This document shows positions 47,259 to 59,958 of a stretch of DNA of 64,000 nucleotides, in pieces. The stretch lies in contig NC_084663.1 in the NCBI RefSeq assembly GCF_028389875.1, positions 207,111,876 to 207,175,875 of the forward strand. Reading direction: 5' to 3'. The position numbers were made by a program, and so were the translations under genes. Under the pieces are notes generated by a model, which saw only the letters and a program-made list of their open reading frames with translations, ran no database searches and had not been told where the DNA came from. Source of the DNA: Rhea pennata. Its lineage: Eukaryota; Chordata; Aves; Rheiformes; Rheidae. Positions within the stretch are counted from its first letter, which is position 1. Every line of letters starts with the position of its first letter.

Positions 47259-49886
47259 GGGCTTATTAACTATTACATTTTTTTTTAGCCCTGAAATAAG
47301 AAGCCTTAGTTTATCCGTGCCAGGTTGTGAAACCTTTAATCCCACTGAGCTTTTCCTACCCTGTATACCTTCCAATTAACTGCAAGAGAAAATTAAATGA
47401 AGTGCATTTGGGTAAGAAATGGTTTCCTTGATTGGTCTGTGACAACTTAGAAGAAAAGTCATAATAATGATTTTTTTTTCACTCAAACTGATTGATATCC
47501 AGGAAGATATTTAGATGGGACCAACTAGCAAGTATGTAAGTTCCATAATCTGAATAGAGCTTTTTTTTCAATATGTATGTTTTTACATTTTTCATATAAA
47601 GATATTTTCATTTCTGTGCAAAAGGTGAGTTTGAACAAATCCCCTCCATGTTTTTACTTAGAAAATGTCAGCGTCTCCAAAACATGTCTACTTATTTTTT
47701 AAAAAAATCCTTTGAAGATGCTTAGAAGGGCAAATCTGTTGAAACCAGCACTTTCCCAATTCAGTTGCAACAGCTTATTATTTTCTAATTGAAAAATGTT
47801 CTTTGGGATATATTTCTTTCCAGCCTTCATTAGTGAAAAATACTGTTCAAGCAATACAAGCCTCCTAATAACCTGCTAAGCCTCTAAGCTCAAGTTATGG
47901 AGCAGTGTGTCAGCAGGCAATCTTTAGATGGACTTGGGCTCAGATGTGCCACAAATGTCATCTTGAGGGTTCAGATAACAGTGTAGACATACTCCCAAAG
48001 CTTCTTTGCTCTAAAAGAAAACATTCACTTGTTGAAATTCAGATTGTAAGTTGGGTTATTCCATAAAGAGGTGGTAAAGATACAGAGTTAGAAATTACCT
48101 TAAAAAAGAGGACAAAGGATGTATTTTTATCTCACCTTGTTTGGGTAGTTATTCTGTGTTCATAAACCATGTGAGAGTTTGACGTGGTAAATTACCAAGA
48201 GCTGAGCACATCTGTATTAGTGTAAATATCCTGTAGAGACCTTGTTCCATGCTGCCACTGGTGGAAGGGCTTCACTGAACCAGGGTGTTACATGGATAGA
48301 CAACAGCTAATCAAAATCCAGTCTGAGGGAAGAAAATGACCCCTAAATAAAATTTTTACCATCACTAAAATTTGGAAAAAAGGAATAAATGCATTTCAAC
48401 TTCCAATTTTTTTCTCTTAGGAAGTAAACCTTGGAAATACGTGTTTCCAGTTAACATGTATAACGTGATAGAAAAGGTGAATGCCCTGCCTTTTCTGTAG
48501 ATGTAGAGAGACTGTTTTATTAATGACCACATTCTTTCCTCCCTATTTCACACTATTCCCAGCCCCAGAAGAAAGAGTCAATAAAATTTGACCTGAATTT
48601 CCAATTCTGTAATTATATATTTTTTTCTAGTAGTGATGAAATAAAAATGAAGTCTTAAGAAGGAAGGTTGCATTTGCTTTTTTATCTGTATACAGTGTGC
48701 AAGATAACAATTTTGGAAAGTCCTACCATAAATGTCCATGCTTCTGAGTACTAAATTTTCTTTTCAGAGATATCTGTTTATATTAATGCAATTTCAATCT
48801 GTTCTTATGTTTTTATAGATCAGGATATGGTATATTTCTTTGAAAAGAAGTGACTGCTTAAATTCCAAGTGGAACAGAAAGCAAAATTTGGTCCTGAACT
48901 TTCATTTTTATTTTTATTTTTACTTAGGCTTGGCTTTAGGAGCAAGAATAGCATGTACTGGGTTCCGGTCCATAACAAATCATTCGCTTGTCATATGAAA
49001 TAGCCCATTTCATAACTTCAGCTTGCTGATCCCTAACATGACAGAAGAACTATGTTTCACGATATAGAAAGAATAAAATAAGTCACTACTATAACTGTGT
49101 GCCTAGTAAATCATCAAAAAATAATCAATAAAGGCTTCAACTCTGCTTGTTTCCATCAAATGAAGCAAAGTTTTTACTAGTTAGCAATTATACAGCACTG
49201 TAAGGGTAGCTGCAAATCATTGACTAAAGAAGGGAACAGGGAGGTATTCTGAGCTCTATCCTATGGTTTTTCTCAGTTTCCTCACAAGCAAACCTCTGCT
49301 TAGGATTTTCAAAGCAACGTGATGGATTCAAGAAGTTCACTGAGGTTTTGATACCCAGCTGCATTAGTCTTTTTTTCAAAAAATCCCACTTTCTGTTTGC
49401 GTACATGATGAGAAGAGTTTTATGTACTTCCCTAGCATTGTGGTTTATTGCTTTCCCTGGCTCGTGGATCCTTAAATGTTCCTGCACTTCTAATTTATTT
49501 AGTTAAATTACAAGATTCTGCTTAAAGTAGAGAAAGGATGCTTCTTTCCAAAAATGCTAGAACGAATCAGCCATTTTCTCGTAATGGCGATCCTGACAAG
49601 TAAACTATTCAGCTGCTCGGTTCTGTTGCTGTTCAGATGTTATTGTTACGTTTTGTTATGCTAGCAGGACGCCCTAACTTGAGCTTATGTCTTGTATTGT
49701 ATTTGACAAAGCACCATACATTTATTCCTCATGTAATTATAGCATTGTACTCTCAAGATATTTACTTTACAGGAAGCTTCATGACTTTGGAATAAACAAG
49801 CATTCCAAGACTGAGCTAAACATGGCTGAGTTGCTGTTTGTGAACTGGTTTTAATTAATGCCATACTGCTTTAATCATAGAAGTGT

Positions 49887-49917
49887 TGTGTGTGTGTGTG
49901 TATATGTAATTACATAT
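49887..49917. repeat. (TG)n microsatellite next to a 16-base perfect palindrome
   Basis: Seven TG units followed by ATATGTAATTACATAT at 49902-49917. Alternating purine-pyrimidine sequence; no gene is associated. Confidence 0.8.
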
Positions 49918-52900
49918 TACTGCCTTCAGGGGAGGATGGGATTTCAGTGCTTAAATGGAGGCTTTTGAGATACCTTAAAGTATTAGAAACATCTGTACAG
50001 GACTGGCAGATAAACCACAGGAGATCCATGATCTTCTGGAATGGCAGCAGGAATCAAGGTAGGCTAAGAACCAAAATTGTTCTAGGCAACTTTGTTTAAG
50101 CACCTGAATCACTCCCAGAGCCATTTTCTGTGACTTAAATAATAGGCTCATGCTTACTTCATATGCCATCTGAATTTCAAACAAATCTAGAACAATTGAA
50201 ATGCAAGACAGTGTCAAAGATATTCTATCATATTTTTGATTATGAGACCAAATCAGAAGCAGAATAAATTTATTTCATTCACATACATAGTCATTCCACC
50301 ACTGGAGCTTAGAAAAACCCCAGTCCTTCATGTTCTGCGTGTCATTGTCCTTTCAGAGCACAGTGGGAATAGAAAACAGAAAACAGAAAGCGCCTGGCCC
50401 TTAACCCACCAAAAGCGATGTGAGCAAAGTTCCCTCTCATACCAGAACTGTATAGAGATCCTTCCTACTCAAGATGGGGGAACGGCACTTGAGATCCTCA
50501 CTGCATAAAACATAATCTACCCAGTCTGGTAAAGTATTTCACAGTGTGTTTCATTCAAAGTACCTGCTCAAACACATTGTGTTGGTAGATCTTAATGAGG
50601 AACTGATACTCTATTGTCATCTTCAAGATATTACTGATTCTAAAACACAGGTGAAACAGAACTTCCCAGTGACTTTATTATGCATATTTTTGGTGCACTG
50701 AGGGCCAAAGAACCCTCTCAGTCTTTCTGCAAGATACTGAATGTCCTGGTAGCCATCTGCATAATCATTTTTACATCTAGCAGTAATGCATTTTTTCAGG
50801 AAAACTGCATATGAAATACAAATTGTCTCAGGAAAAAAAAAAAAGTGTGCAGACTCAGATTTCAGAATGGCTGTCAAAAGTTCTATTTAATTATTGATTT
50901 TTATGAAGTAAGGATATGCAACTGAACTGCATATATCAATCTCCATCTTGTACTTTGTCACTTATTTTCCAGAGTGATGTTGATATAACAAGGGCAAAAA
51001 GTACCATCCAGGATGAGAAGTTTAACATAGCAAGATGAAGTAAATACTATAAATTCCTTCTTACTTATTTTTAGTTTTTAGGCTCTGAACATGTCGAAGA
51101 AATTAACTTCTCCACTTCAGTGAAGAATTTCCTGATCTGTGGAAGTGGAAAAGGTGTTTATTTACACTTAACGTAGGATTAGTGGCAGGTTGGACAGAGT
51201 TGTAAAAGGAAATTTTGATACTTTAAAAAATGAGTGTGGTGTTTTTCTTTTAAAAGAATGTCTCCCCTTCCCCTGGCCAAGTAATGAGGTATGGCAGAAT
51301 GTGTTTTGGCTCACAAGCTTTGATTTTCTGTGTGGTATTTGGAGAGGTTTGATGGGAATGGATGTATGTCACAAACAAATTTGTTTAACAGGAAAATCTT
51401 ATTGTTTTTAAAAGAAAAGTGGGGTTGGCAAAAAAATGGGTGACTATTTATTTTGTCAAAACCTACTTAAAAATGCTAAAGCAAGAAAGGGAACTGTCCT
51501 TGCTCTGGACAGCAAGAAAAATATTGCAGTCTTTTGCCTACCTTCTAGCAGAAGGGAAAAATTGTACTTCCTCCTCCCCACTTTCAGCTCTGTATCAACC
51601 TCATTGTTCATGATATTTACTGGATTGCATGGCGTGCAGAAGAGTAGGCAATGGCAGGCAAAGACTGCTCCCACCTGATGGATGAGCTCTTGTACAGCCG
51701 CAGAGGGTAACCTCAGACAGAGACTGGGCAGCAATTGTGTCCTACTTGAGTAGCAACCTCTCATAAATTTCATTTTCTTAATGAGTCAGATCTCCTAAAG
51801 CCAATGCATACCTCTGTTGTATCGCCAGTGGGGAGATCTGAAAGCCTCTGAAGACTTCCAAGGAGATACGGGTCACCTGACTTGGATTCCTACTCTTCAG
51901 CATATCAAGGCTCTTTCAAAAGCCCTTCCCTTCGTTGATGTTATAGGGAACACACTCACCTATTTGGAGAAGACAGCCCATTACGGACCTAAAATGAAGG
52001 TACTAGTTAAGTGTGTAAAACAGGTGAACTGGACCGCTCCACACACCCCAGAATATCCTAGCCAGGGAGGCAGCTGAAAAGCTGTGCATGTTACGAAGTT
52101 GAGAGCCTCAGAGGAGCACACATACATGTTTCCTTACCTCTTCCTGAATCTGAGGTGAAAGGGATCGCTAGTGCTGACAACCTCTTGAAAGCTGGGGAGC
52201 AGCAGTGCAATCCATTTAGAGGGAAGCTGCTGCTGAACCTGACATGTGTCCAAGAGCCCAGCACATTCTTGTGCATGTTGCAGGAGGGCTTGAAAGTGGG
52301 GCACTGACACAATTTATCTCATCAACACAACTTGAATTGTTTCTCCTGAAAACCTGTCATCGTTCCTGTATGTGAGATGTCTTAAATTAATCTGCACTTT
52401 TCCTCTATTTTCCTGCTCCAACTCCTCCCAAATTTGGTTCTCATAAATTAAATGGCCCCCTGTTTTATATTAGTCTCTGGCCGCTTGTTTAGCATATACA
52501 TAAACATTAGATTGAGCTTAATAACACTGCATTTTCTAATCTGAAGGTGTGCACTATAGTCTGATGACTGATGGCCTGAGTAACCATCGACTTGTTCTGT
52601 CTCTCTTCCTGAGAATGGTCCTTCTGGTTTTCCTGAAAATTCATTTTGTTAACTCAAAGTTTCTGACCTTTCTACAAATTAATTTTCCAAAGGAATCTCC
52701 CTCTAAGTTTTTATAGTAGTAGCTCTCCTACTGTGAGAATGGCACCTTAATTTTGGTGACTGTAGTGACCTCCTGATCTGCCATCTGTACCCAAACCTCT
52801 AAACAATTTCCAAAGCCACAGCTGCCCTGCAGGCACCACAGTACAGTGCTCTGCAGTGCCAGAGCTCCTAGGAAGAGACAAAAGGCCTAATTTTGAAGAG

Positions 52901-54502
52901 TTGGTACCTAGTGTTATGGACTTAGGTATATTTGTCCCACTGAAAGCAACTAGAAATGACCTGATGTGCAGAAGTTACCAACAACTTTTCTGTAACAGAA
53001 TGAATGACAGAAATGTTTCATTTTCATTTAGGCACCTAAAAAAGTTGTCAAGAGCCTGTCAAGAATGTTAATGGGACATTGGCACTTTGAAAATCTGCCC
53101 TCCGGGTTAAATTATTGGGACTATAGGCTATGGAATTAAAAGACTATGCTGAATTTTAAAATAGCATCTCAAATCCATGGTGGCGTAAAAGGAGACATGA
53201 AGCCCAGATTCTCTGTTAGTATCTTCCCCAGTCACTGTGGCGTTAATTAACAAGATCAAAGTGAAAACAAATCAGTGCTGTTCTGACTTGACTAATCATA
53301 TATTTGCTCTTTCCGTATACAAGTGCCTGTAACGTCATCCCTGTGACAGGCGAGCAGGAAAGAGTCCTTATAGCGCTTGTCTGTACACACATACATACGG
53401 ATACATGCCCACATATACACATGCATGTTGTACAACCTTTACTACTGTGGTAGGAATATAGTTATACAGCACCTCCTCTATCCTCATATGTGTGTCTTGT
53501 TATCAGTGTAATGCATGATCTGTCACACATTGTGCTTCAGTAAAAAACACATTTTTTTGTAATTACACCAATAAATAGTTCTGTATACAGGATACTGTCA
53601 CAATCGCAGTTAATTGCTGTTTTCTCCAACTATCTAATCTTAAATATATTTCATTCTATATGGTCAAGTCACCTGACAATGAAATCAATCCACAGTAAGT
53701 TTAACAGAGCACCATTAACAGGCTAATATGTTCCAGCCATGCCAATCACCCAGTAAATTTAGGAGAAGACAGTCCAGGCCTTCAAAGGCCTTACTAGCAG
53801 ATCTTCCTGAAATGTTTGTCTCTGTGACAAACTAAGCAGGACATTTTCCACTAATTTGTTTTTTGCATGAAGGGGTCGCTTACGAAGAATATAACCTTTT
53901 AAAATTAATTTCCAGAAAGATATATTATTTTGTGGTACATATGGCTATTTATTCGGAATGGCTTGCACAGAGGATTGAAGGTGAGCAATGCCATTAATGT
54001 TGTAAACCAGCTTCTCGGCCTCAGTCTTCGATGGAGAAAAACAAAATCTGATTTACAAGGAGGGATGTACTGGTATGCAATACCTGCTGTGCGGCTCTGC
54101 CCTGAGAGTTAAGAGGCTCTGCAGACTACTTTCTTTTATTTATATTTATAGCACTGTTGTCAGAAGTGCTTGGAAAGATGTATAGCAGTTTGAAAATGTA
54201 GCACAGTAAAATGATCATGCTTAAATTCTCGAAGCAACAATGAAAATGAGAAACATTTTAATGTGGTTACAACTCCTGGAAAATGTGTAAAAATTTGTCC
54301 TCGGCATGTAATCCGCCTGAAAATACTTCATTTTGCTTATTATTGCCTGAGCACGTGCTTCTTTTAATTGAAAACAATAAGAAAACCCAAGGAGGTATTT
54401 TTACACATGTGAATTCCCTTGGAATCCGTACTGTACGCTCACATGGTGATGGTGTATGTATCACACCTGTGCGCTGGCTGGCATTGCCGTCAATGTAACC
54501 GT

Positions 54503-55376
54503 CACAGAATCACAGAATCAGTAAGGTTGGAAGGGACCTCTGGAGATCAGCTAGTTTAACCTCCCTGCTCAGCAGGGTCACCTAGAGCATGTGAGACAGG
54601 GTTGCTTCCAGGCGGGCCTTGAAGAGCTCCAGAGAAGGAGACCCCACAACCTCTCTGGGCAACCTGGTCCAGGGCTCCGTCACTCTCACAGGGAAGAAAT
54701 TCCCCCTCAGCGTCAGGCAGGACTTCCTGTGCTTCAATTTCTGCCCATTGCCTCTTGTCCTGTCACACAGGACAACTGAAAAGAGTTTGTCCCTGTCCCC
54801 TTGACACCCTCCCTGCAGGTACTTGTACACATTGATAAGATCCCCCACTCAGGCTTCTCTTCCCCAGGCTGAACAGGCCCAGCTCTTGCAGCCGTTCCTC
54901 AGAGGGCAGATGCTCCAGCCCTCGGATCATCTTTGTAGCCCTATGCTGGACTCTCTCCAGTAGCTCCATGTGTGTCTTGTCCTGGGGAGCCCAGAACTGG
55001 ACACAGGACTCGAGATGAGGCCTCACCAGGCCTGAGTAGAGGAGCAGGATCACCTCCACCTGCTGGCAACACTCTTCCCAATGCACCCCAGGACACCATT
55101 GGCTTTCCTGGCCACAAGGGCACATTGCTGGCTCATGGTCAACTTGTCATCCCCCAGCACTCCCAGGTCCTTCTCTGCAGAGCTGCCCTCCACAAGGTCA
55201 GCCCCCAGCTTGTACTGGTGCCTAGGGTTATTTTTCCCTAGGTGCAGGACCCTGCACTTGCCCTTGTTGAACCTCAGGAGGTTCCTCTCCGCCCAGCTCT
55301 CCAGCCTGTCCAGGTCTCTCTGAATAGAAGCACAGCCCTCTGGTGTGTCAGCCACTCCTCCCAGCTTGGGATCATC
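54503..55376 (-). mobile_element. CR1 LINE, 5'-truncated copy with frameshifts
   Basis: About 874 bases, minus strand, beginning (3' end) with the tail cacagaatcacagaatcagt. The coding part is split over three frames. From 55375 it reads KLGGVADTPEG through NGVLGCIGKS. After a frameshift near 55055 it continues ILLLYSGLVRPHLESC through RATKMIRGLEHLPSEE. After another near 54845 it resumes DLINVYKYL through RVTEPWTRLPREVV and ends at TAG just after SHML. By eye, about nineteen of twenty bases match the copy at 3393-4455 over the 160 bases I compared, so both come from the same subfamily. It is truncated just after the RT site region, at 'gggatcat', and is non-functional. It lies between NOX4 and TYR. 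Confidence 0.95.
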
Positions 55377-57267
55377 TCTGTAATACAGTCCTGGCTCACC
55401 ACTGACCCTCAAGGATCCCTTTTCCTGGCAGATAACTCAGTGCAGTATGTGGTTATGTGAAAGGGAAGGTCATGCAAGGCTAGGTCAGGTTGCATGAAGG
55501 GAGATGATACAAAGTGACAGGCCACAGTTGGGATCTATAACTAATATTTATTGCTAAATTATTCTCTTTATTTCAAAAAGGATTCTGTGGTGGAGGGGAA
55601 GGACTAGTGTCTCCGTATATTTTCCTAATGCAGTAGATTTCCAGAACTTTTAGGCACTGTGTGCATTCTGCATACCTGACCTCCTCATGAAAAGGAGATA
55701 ACATGCAGCCACATGGGGAATTATCTAAGTATAAATTGGGACAGAAGAAAACCTGATGGCTGAAAAATGGGTAAGCAGATATAAGTTTATTTTCTGTAGT
55801 TATATTTCAGCTTCATTTCTAATTCAGTTTATTACAAAAGTGACTGGAATAGGCCGTTTTTAATGACAAGGTCTCATTGCTGCTGATTTTCAGCTCACTA
55901 GGGAGACTGGTTCAAAATGTCCTGCATCTCTACGCACATTCACATACACAGATGGTGAAGTCTAGATTTATCTCTATGGAGAGAGGACAGCTGCTAAAAA
56001 TAGGAATTTTGGAAAGTTGCAAGAGGGAGAACAAAAAGATTCACAGTTGTTCATTGTCCTGCCTTGACAAAACATGATTCTTAACAACCCTGGGGAGAAA
56101 GATCAGCCGAGAAAATGAAAGCCTTCACAGAGGTATTGCTCCACAATAGAGGCCAGAGACATACAATACCGATTTTAATGCATATAATGAAGCCACCGGA
56201 GATCCTAAAAAAGATGTCTGAAAGCCAAAGCCACACAATATTTTTGCGTCATTATGTGATACTGTAGGGATGTCCCTGGATGCTGAAGTTGGTGAGATCC
56301 TGGTCTGAAAAAAACTTTCAGGCAAGTTTAACTTCAATCGCACTGGGGTCAAAGCAATGTATGGTTGCACGGGCTGTATACAAAATATCTCAATTTTATG
56401 GGATCAAACACCACAGTGCTCATTTTTTAGTCCCATCAGAACAGACTCCGCACACCTGAGTGAGCTGCCTAAAGCTGGCAAGGAGCTTCTTGTCTCAGAA
56501 AGGGAGCCACCATATGGGAAGTTACCTTGGATGGCCAAAGGAAAAGTCGGAAATGAGGATGTGTTTAAGCGCTGATACAGTGAGCCTACAGACCTCACAG
56601 AATGACCTTATTTCTGTTAAAATCAGCAGAGAAGGTCATTTTCTTCCTTTAAAACAGAGCGGGGAGGTGGTTGCCCCTGTGTCCCCCTCCCTTATCTCCT
56701 TTTTCATTTTCTCCTTGTAGGCTGTCTGAGCATTTGGCTCAGATCTGGGCTGTGAGGAACGCAGCTTTGATTTGCGTCTCTGCCTAACGCCGCTCCAGCA
56801 GCCCTCTGTGGGCAGCATCCTCGGAGAAGGTCCCTCAGTCCTTACCTTTACATGACTGAGTCCAGGGGATAAGTGTGTGCCCTTGCCATAAAGCCCTGTC
56901 CCTCCACAGATTCAGAGAAAACTCCTTAGAGCTCAACTCTACTGCTGCTCCCATCATTTTTGCTTTCCTCTCCCCACTTGCCCGCTACAGCTAAGGGGGA
57001 TCAGAGAGCTGGGGATTCCTGGGGAGTCCTGACACTCAGGCTGCTGTGAACAGTTGTATCTTGAAAAATATTTTAAAATTATTTTTATCCCATCCTTCCC
57101 TGCCCTCAAAGATTTTTCTTTCGAAACATTTCTAATACCTTTTCTTGAATTTGTTCAGAAGAATTTCAAAGAATAAGAATTATGTAATCTAAACATTTTA
57201 ATCAAGTCTTGATACACAGTTATAAAAGACAAAAGTAAGGTTCTAAGAAGACTCACTGAGCATGAAA

Positions 57268-57270
<3 letters not shown>

Positions 57271-57300
<30 letters not shown>
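57271..57300 (+). repeat. poly(T) tract, 30 bases
   Basis: Uninterrupted T-run in the intergenic interval, about 2.4 kb past the TYR stop codon. No retroposon body is recognised. Confidence 0.9.
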
Positions 57301-57302
<2 letters not shown>

Positions 57303-57646
57303 CTGTATGCATGTCGGGACACCAATTTTCCTCCTATTTTAGTTAGCTGAAATAGTCCAGAGTAATTAAACAAATAGCTACTGTTTGTAGAATTTGAGTA
57401 GATCCCTCAAACATACCAAATAAAAATCTTTGTGTTTATCTGACTTTGAAGAAAATCAACCTTAAATAAACCAAAGTTTAAATAAGCTTTTTTTACTGCT
57501 AGTATTTATTTCTGCCAACAGAATAGTGTTATATAAAGCGTAAATTAAATGACTGAACTGACTACTTGAAATATAATCATCATATAGTTCCTTTCCTTCT
57601 TCCAGCGCCTCAGTTCCAAGCAAATGGTTAAAGTCCCATGCAATCA

Positions 57647-57693
57647 GTTTATATATATATAAACTATATATATATAAACCTATACATATAGGT
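57647..57693. repeat. tandem TA-rich palindromes
   Basis: GTTTATATATATATAAAC (57647-57664) is a perfect palindrome. It is followed by a second (TA)n..AAAC block and by ACCTATACATATAGGT (57678-57693, one central mismatch). It is prone to cruciform extrusion and length variation. Confidence 0.85.
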
Positions 57694-58489
57694 CTTTTTT
57701 GAATTTGGAACTGGAGTCCTTCACGCAGGAGAACACCTTCATCCAGCCAAAGCCCGCTGCCTGTGCTTTGCTGCATTGGAGGCAATCTCAGCCCATGCCT
57801 TCTTTAATGAGGGCGATAGACCAGACTCAGTCAGCCAGTTACACCCTGGGAATGGAATAGGGTTGGATTTGAGCGTTTAGCTTGTGACCTTTCTTCTCTT
57901 GATTGTTCAATATGCTGGTAGTTTTATTCTCACCTCCCACTCTGCCTGTTTATGTGACTATTATGTTCAGTCACGGATGGCTGGGACACTGCAGATTTCC
58001 TTGTTGACTCATGGAAAAGAGGATTTCCACATCAGGAGAGGGTTGTATGTGGATATTAACACTTTGATGTGAGAAAGCACAGAAGCACATCCCCTCTACA
58101 AACAGCTGCTTTGGGAGGACCCTTCCCAGGTGACATGCCAGCCCCTTAAGGCTTTGTGTCTCCTCCATTCTGTAAAAAATTGCTGTTTCTATAGTGTAGA
58201 GGACAATTCCAAAGCAATCCCCCAAAGTGGAAATGAATCCATGTAGACGTATAGTTGAAAAAGTATAAAAATAAAGCCTTTTACTGCTCCATAAGGATGC
58301 TCACTGCAGGCATCAGTGAGAGAAAATAACTCACTGGAGAGTTTCCATGGCACTTTTGTCTGGGAAAGAAAGAGGACTTAGACCCATGGTTAAAGTACTT
58401 GTTTCTCCCCCATTTTCAGATGATGCAGTGTCTTCCCTTCTTCTCCACTTGCCTTCCCTCCCTCAGCCATTTCATCCCCCTAACTGCTC

Positions 58490-58665
58490 AATGTTTCTAG
58501 AAGCCTTGTGAGAAGGAGCAGTATGAATATCCTCCACATAATGGGTAGGGGACTGAGCAGATAATTTGTCCAGAATAACACAGAAATTCTCTATCTAATT
58601 TGGGAATGAGTCTTCAATCCTCGAAGACTGATTCTACCACTTTAACCTCAAGATGATCCCGTCAC
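58490..58665 (-). repeat. MIR-type SINE relic
   Basis: On the plus strand: 'gaatatcctccacataatgg', 'gataatttgtccagaataac', 'acagaaattctctatc', 'gagtcttcaatcctcgaaga', 'ctaccactttaacctcaaga' and 'tgatcc'. This is the order of a reverse-complemented MIR-like element (TTATCCCCATTTTACAGATG; TTGCCCAAGGTCACACAG; AGGTCTCCTGAC; GCTTTAACCACAAGACCATCC). Confidence 0.65.
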
Positions 58666-59487
58666 CCAGAAAGTACCTGGAATAAGCCAGCATTGCAATG
58701 TTGCCATGAGTAGAGCAGGTCTCTGCAGGACAAAAGTCGTGGCCCTAGCTTCACTGATCTGTTATTTTTTTTAAAAAGATGATCAGGAAGTGATGTTTTT
58801 TCTCTAAACCAGACTAACAGTACACCTCATTTTAAGGACCATTAGGACCATTGTGAATTTATGCTTCCTACTAGAGGTGTGCTTTGGAACTATTAAAAGC
58901 CAAACTGTTGGAGTCACCGTTCCCCAAAAGCAGGTATTCTTTTGGGTTCAGACTCATCCTATTATTAGATACCTTATTTTGTGACATATAGATTATTTGT
59001 ATAGAAATATATGCATATTCTTACTTATTTTCCTCTCCGAAAAAGAGATCCTACTAAAGGAGAGAGTTCCTCTCCTAAAAAATCCTTTGAACCCCAGACA
59101 TATTAAAAATGATATAGCAAAAAAACCAAAATGCTTGAAACAAGTGAGAAGTGGTTGAGAGCATGCTTCCTTGCTGTTGATGGCATTCAATCAAGGACAA
59201 ACAGGACATTACTGGAGCTGGAGGGGAAATACTTCTACCTTAAAAGAAAAATGTGTCTACGGCTCATTTGCTGTACTTGGAGGCACAGCACATTTCTCTC
59301 ACTAACGCAAAAGGCTCTGTACAACACAGTGTAGCACTGATCTTGCAGTCAGGCACCTCTCTCTGAATCCATGTACCTACCTGTGCCCTATGCATTTCTT
59401 CACGTGCATTGGGCTGTGGGATTGCAGCTTGCAGTTGTAAGAAAGCAAGTAAAAGAGTGGAGACGGTCTGGTTTTGTGGGAACATCA

Positions 59488-59493
59488 TTTAAT
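59488..59493 (-). terminator. candidate TYR polyadenylation signal ATTAAA (minus strand)
   Basis: First ATTAAA-type hexamer on the TYR strand after its stop codon, about 240 bases downstream. There is no clear GT-rich element behind it, so confidence is low. Confidence 0.2.
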
Positions 59494-59734
59494 CAAGCAC
59501 TGAAGTGGGAAATACGTGGTTCCTTGGGTGGTATGGTAACTTATGTCAGACCTGGGAAATTTTTTAGGGGTGAATCTGATAATATACTACAACACTGGAG
59601 GTTACAAGATACATAATGAACAATACTGTCCAGCTTGCTTATGCAGCACACCTCAACAACATATTCGTAAACCTGAATCAAACCCTGCATGCTTGATTAG
59701 CACCTTAGTAACTCCACTGGATTACCAGAGGCTT

Positions 59735-59958
59735 TTATAAATTGGACTGATAAGATATATTATTGTAATCTTCGCTTTCTATGAGTAAAGGCTGTATCTC
59801 TGCAGAAGTTCCTCTTCTCTTCTTCTTGCAGGCGAGAGCGATCCCTGTGAGCAGAGCAGTAATTATGCCACCAATCACAGCTGCGCCTAGTAACCAGGCC
59901 CAGATCTGACGAGCTTGCTCAAGATAGCGTATTAAAAAGTCCTGGAAAGAACCAAGTG
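59735..59958 (-). CDS. TYR: Tyrosinase terminal exon: membrane anchor and sorting tail
   Basis: Tyrosinase is the copper enzyme of melanosomes that oxidises tyrosine to dopaquinone, the first step of melanin synthesis. This minus-strand exon follows a 15-T polypyrimidine tract and 'ccccag'. Two bases complete a split codon, then it reads [20 protein letters not shown] and [20 protein letters not shown], then [20 protein letters not shown] and [13 protein letters not shown], then TAA at 59735-59737. [26 protein letters not shown] is the single transmembrane helix, and KKKRR is its cytosolic stop-transfer. EIQPLL is the acidic dileucine sorting signal for AP-1/AP-3, and YNNI fits the tyrosine-type YxxO signal. 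Human exon 5 has the same plan ([25 protein letters not shown]; YQSHL). The catalytic copper sites are in exons outside the window. Confidence 0.96.

Larger units (their letters stand above)
38636..59734. other. NOX4-TYR intergenic interval, 21.1 kb
   Basis: Region between the two facing stop codons, including both 3' UTRs of unknown length. Identified content: palindromic-core relics (39620-39690, 40090-40172), T41 (40015-40055), L3/MIR tail (41420-41475), a hairpin-forming repeat (47224-47258), TG repeat and palindrome (49887-49917), CR1 copy (54503-55376), T30 (57271-57300), TA palindromes (57647-57693) and a MIR-type relic (58490-58665). Between these I see no gene, including 42000-47200, 47300-49880 and 50000-54200. 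Open frames of 60-147 codons have no coding support. Confidence 0.8.
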
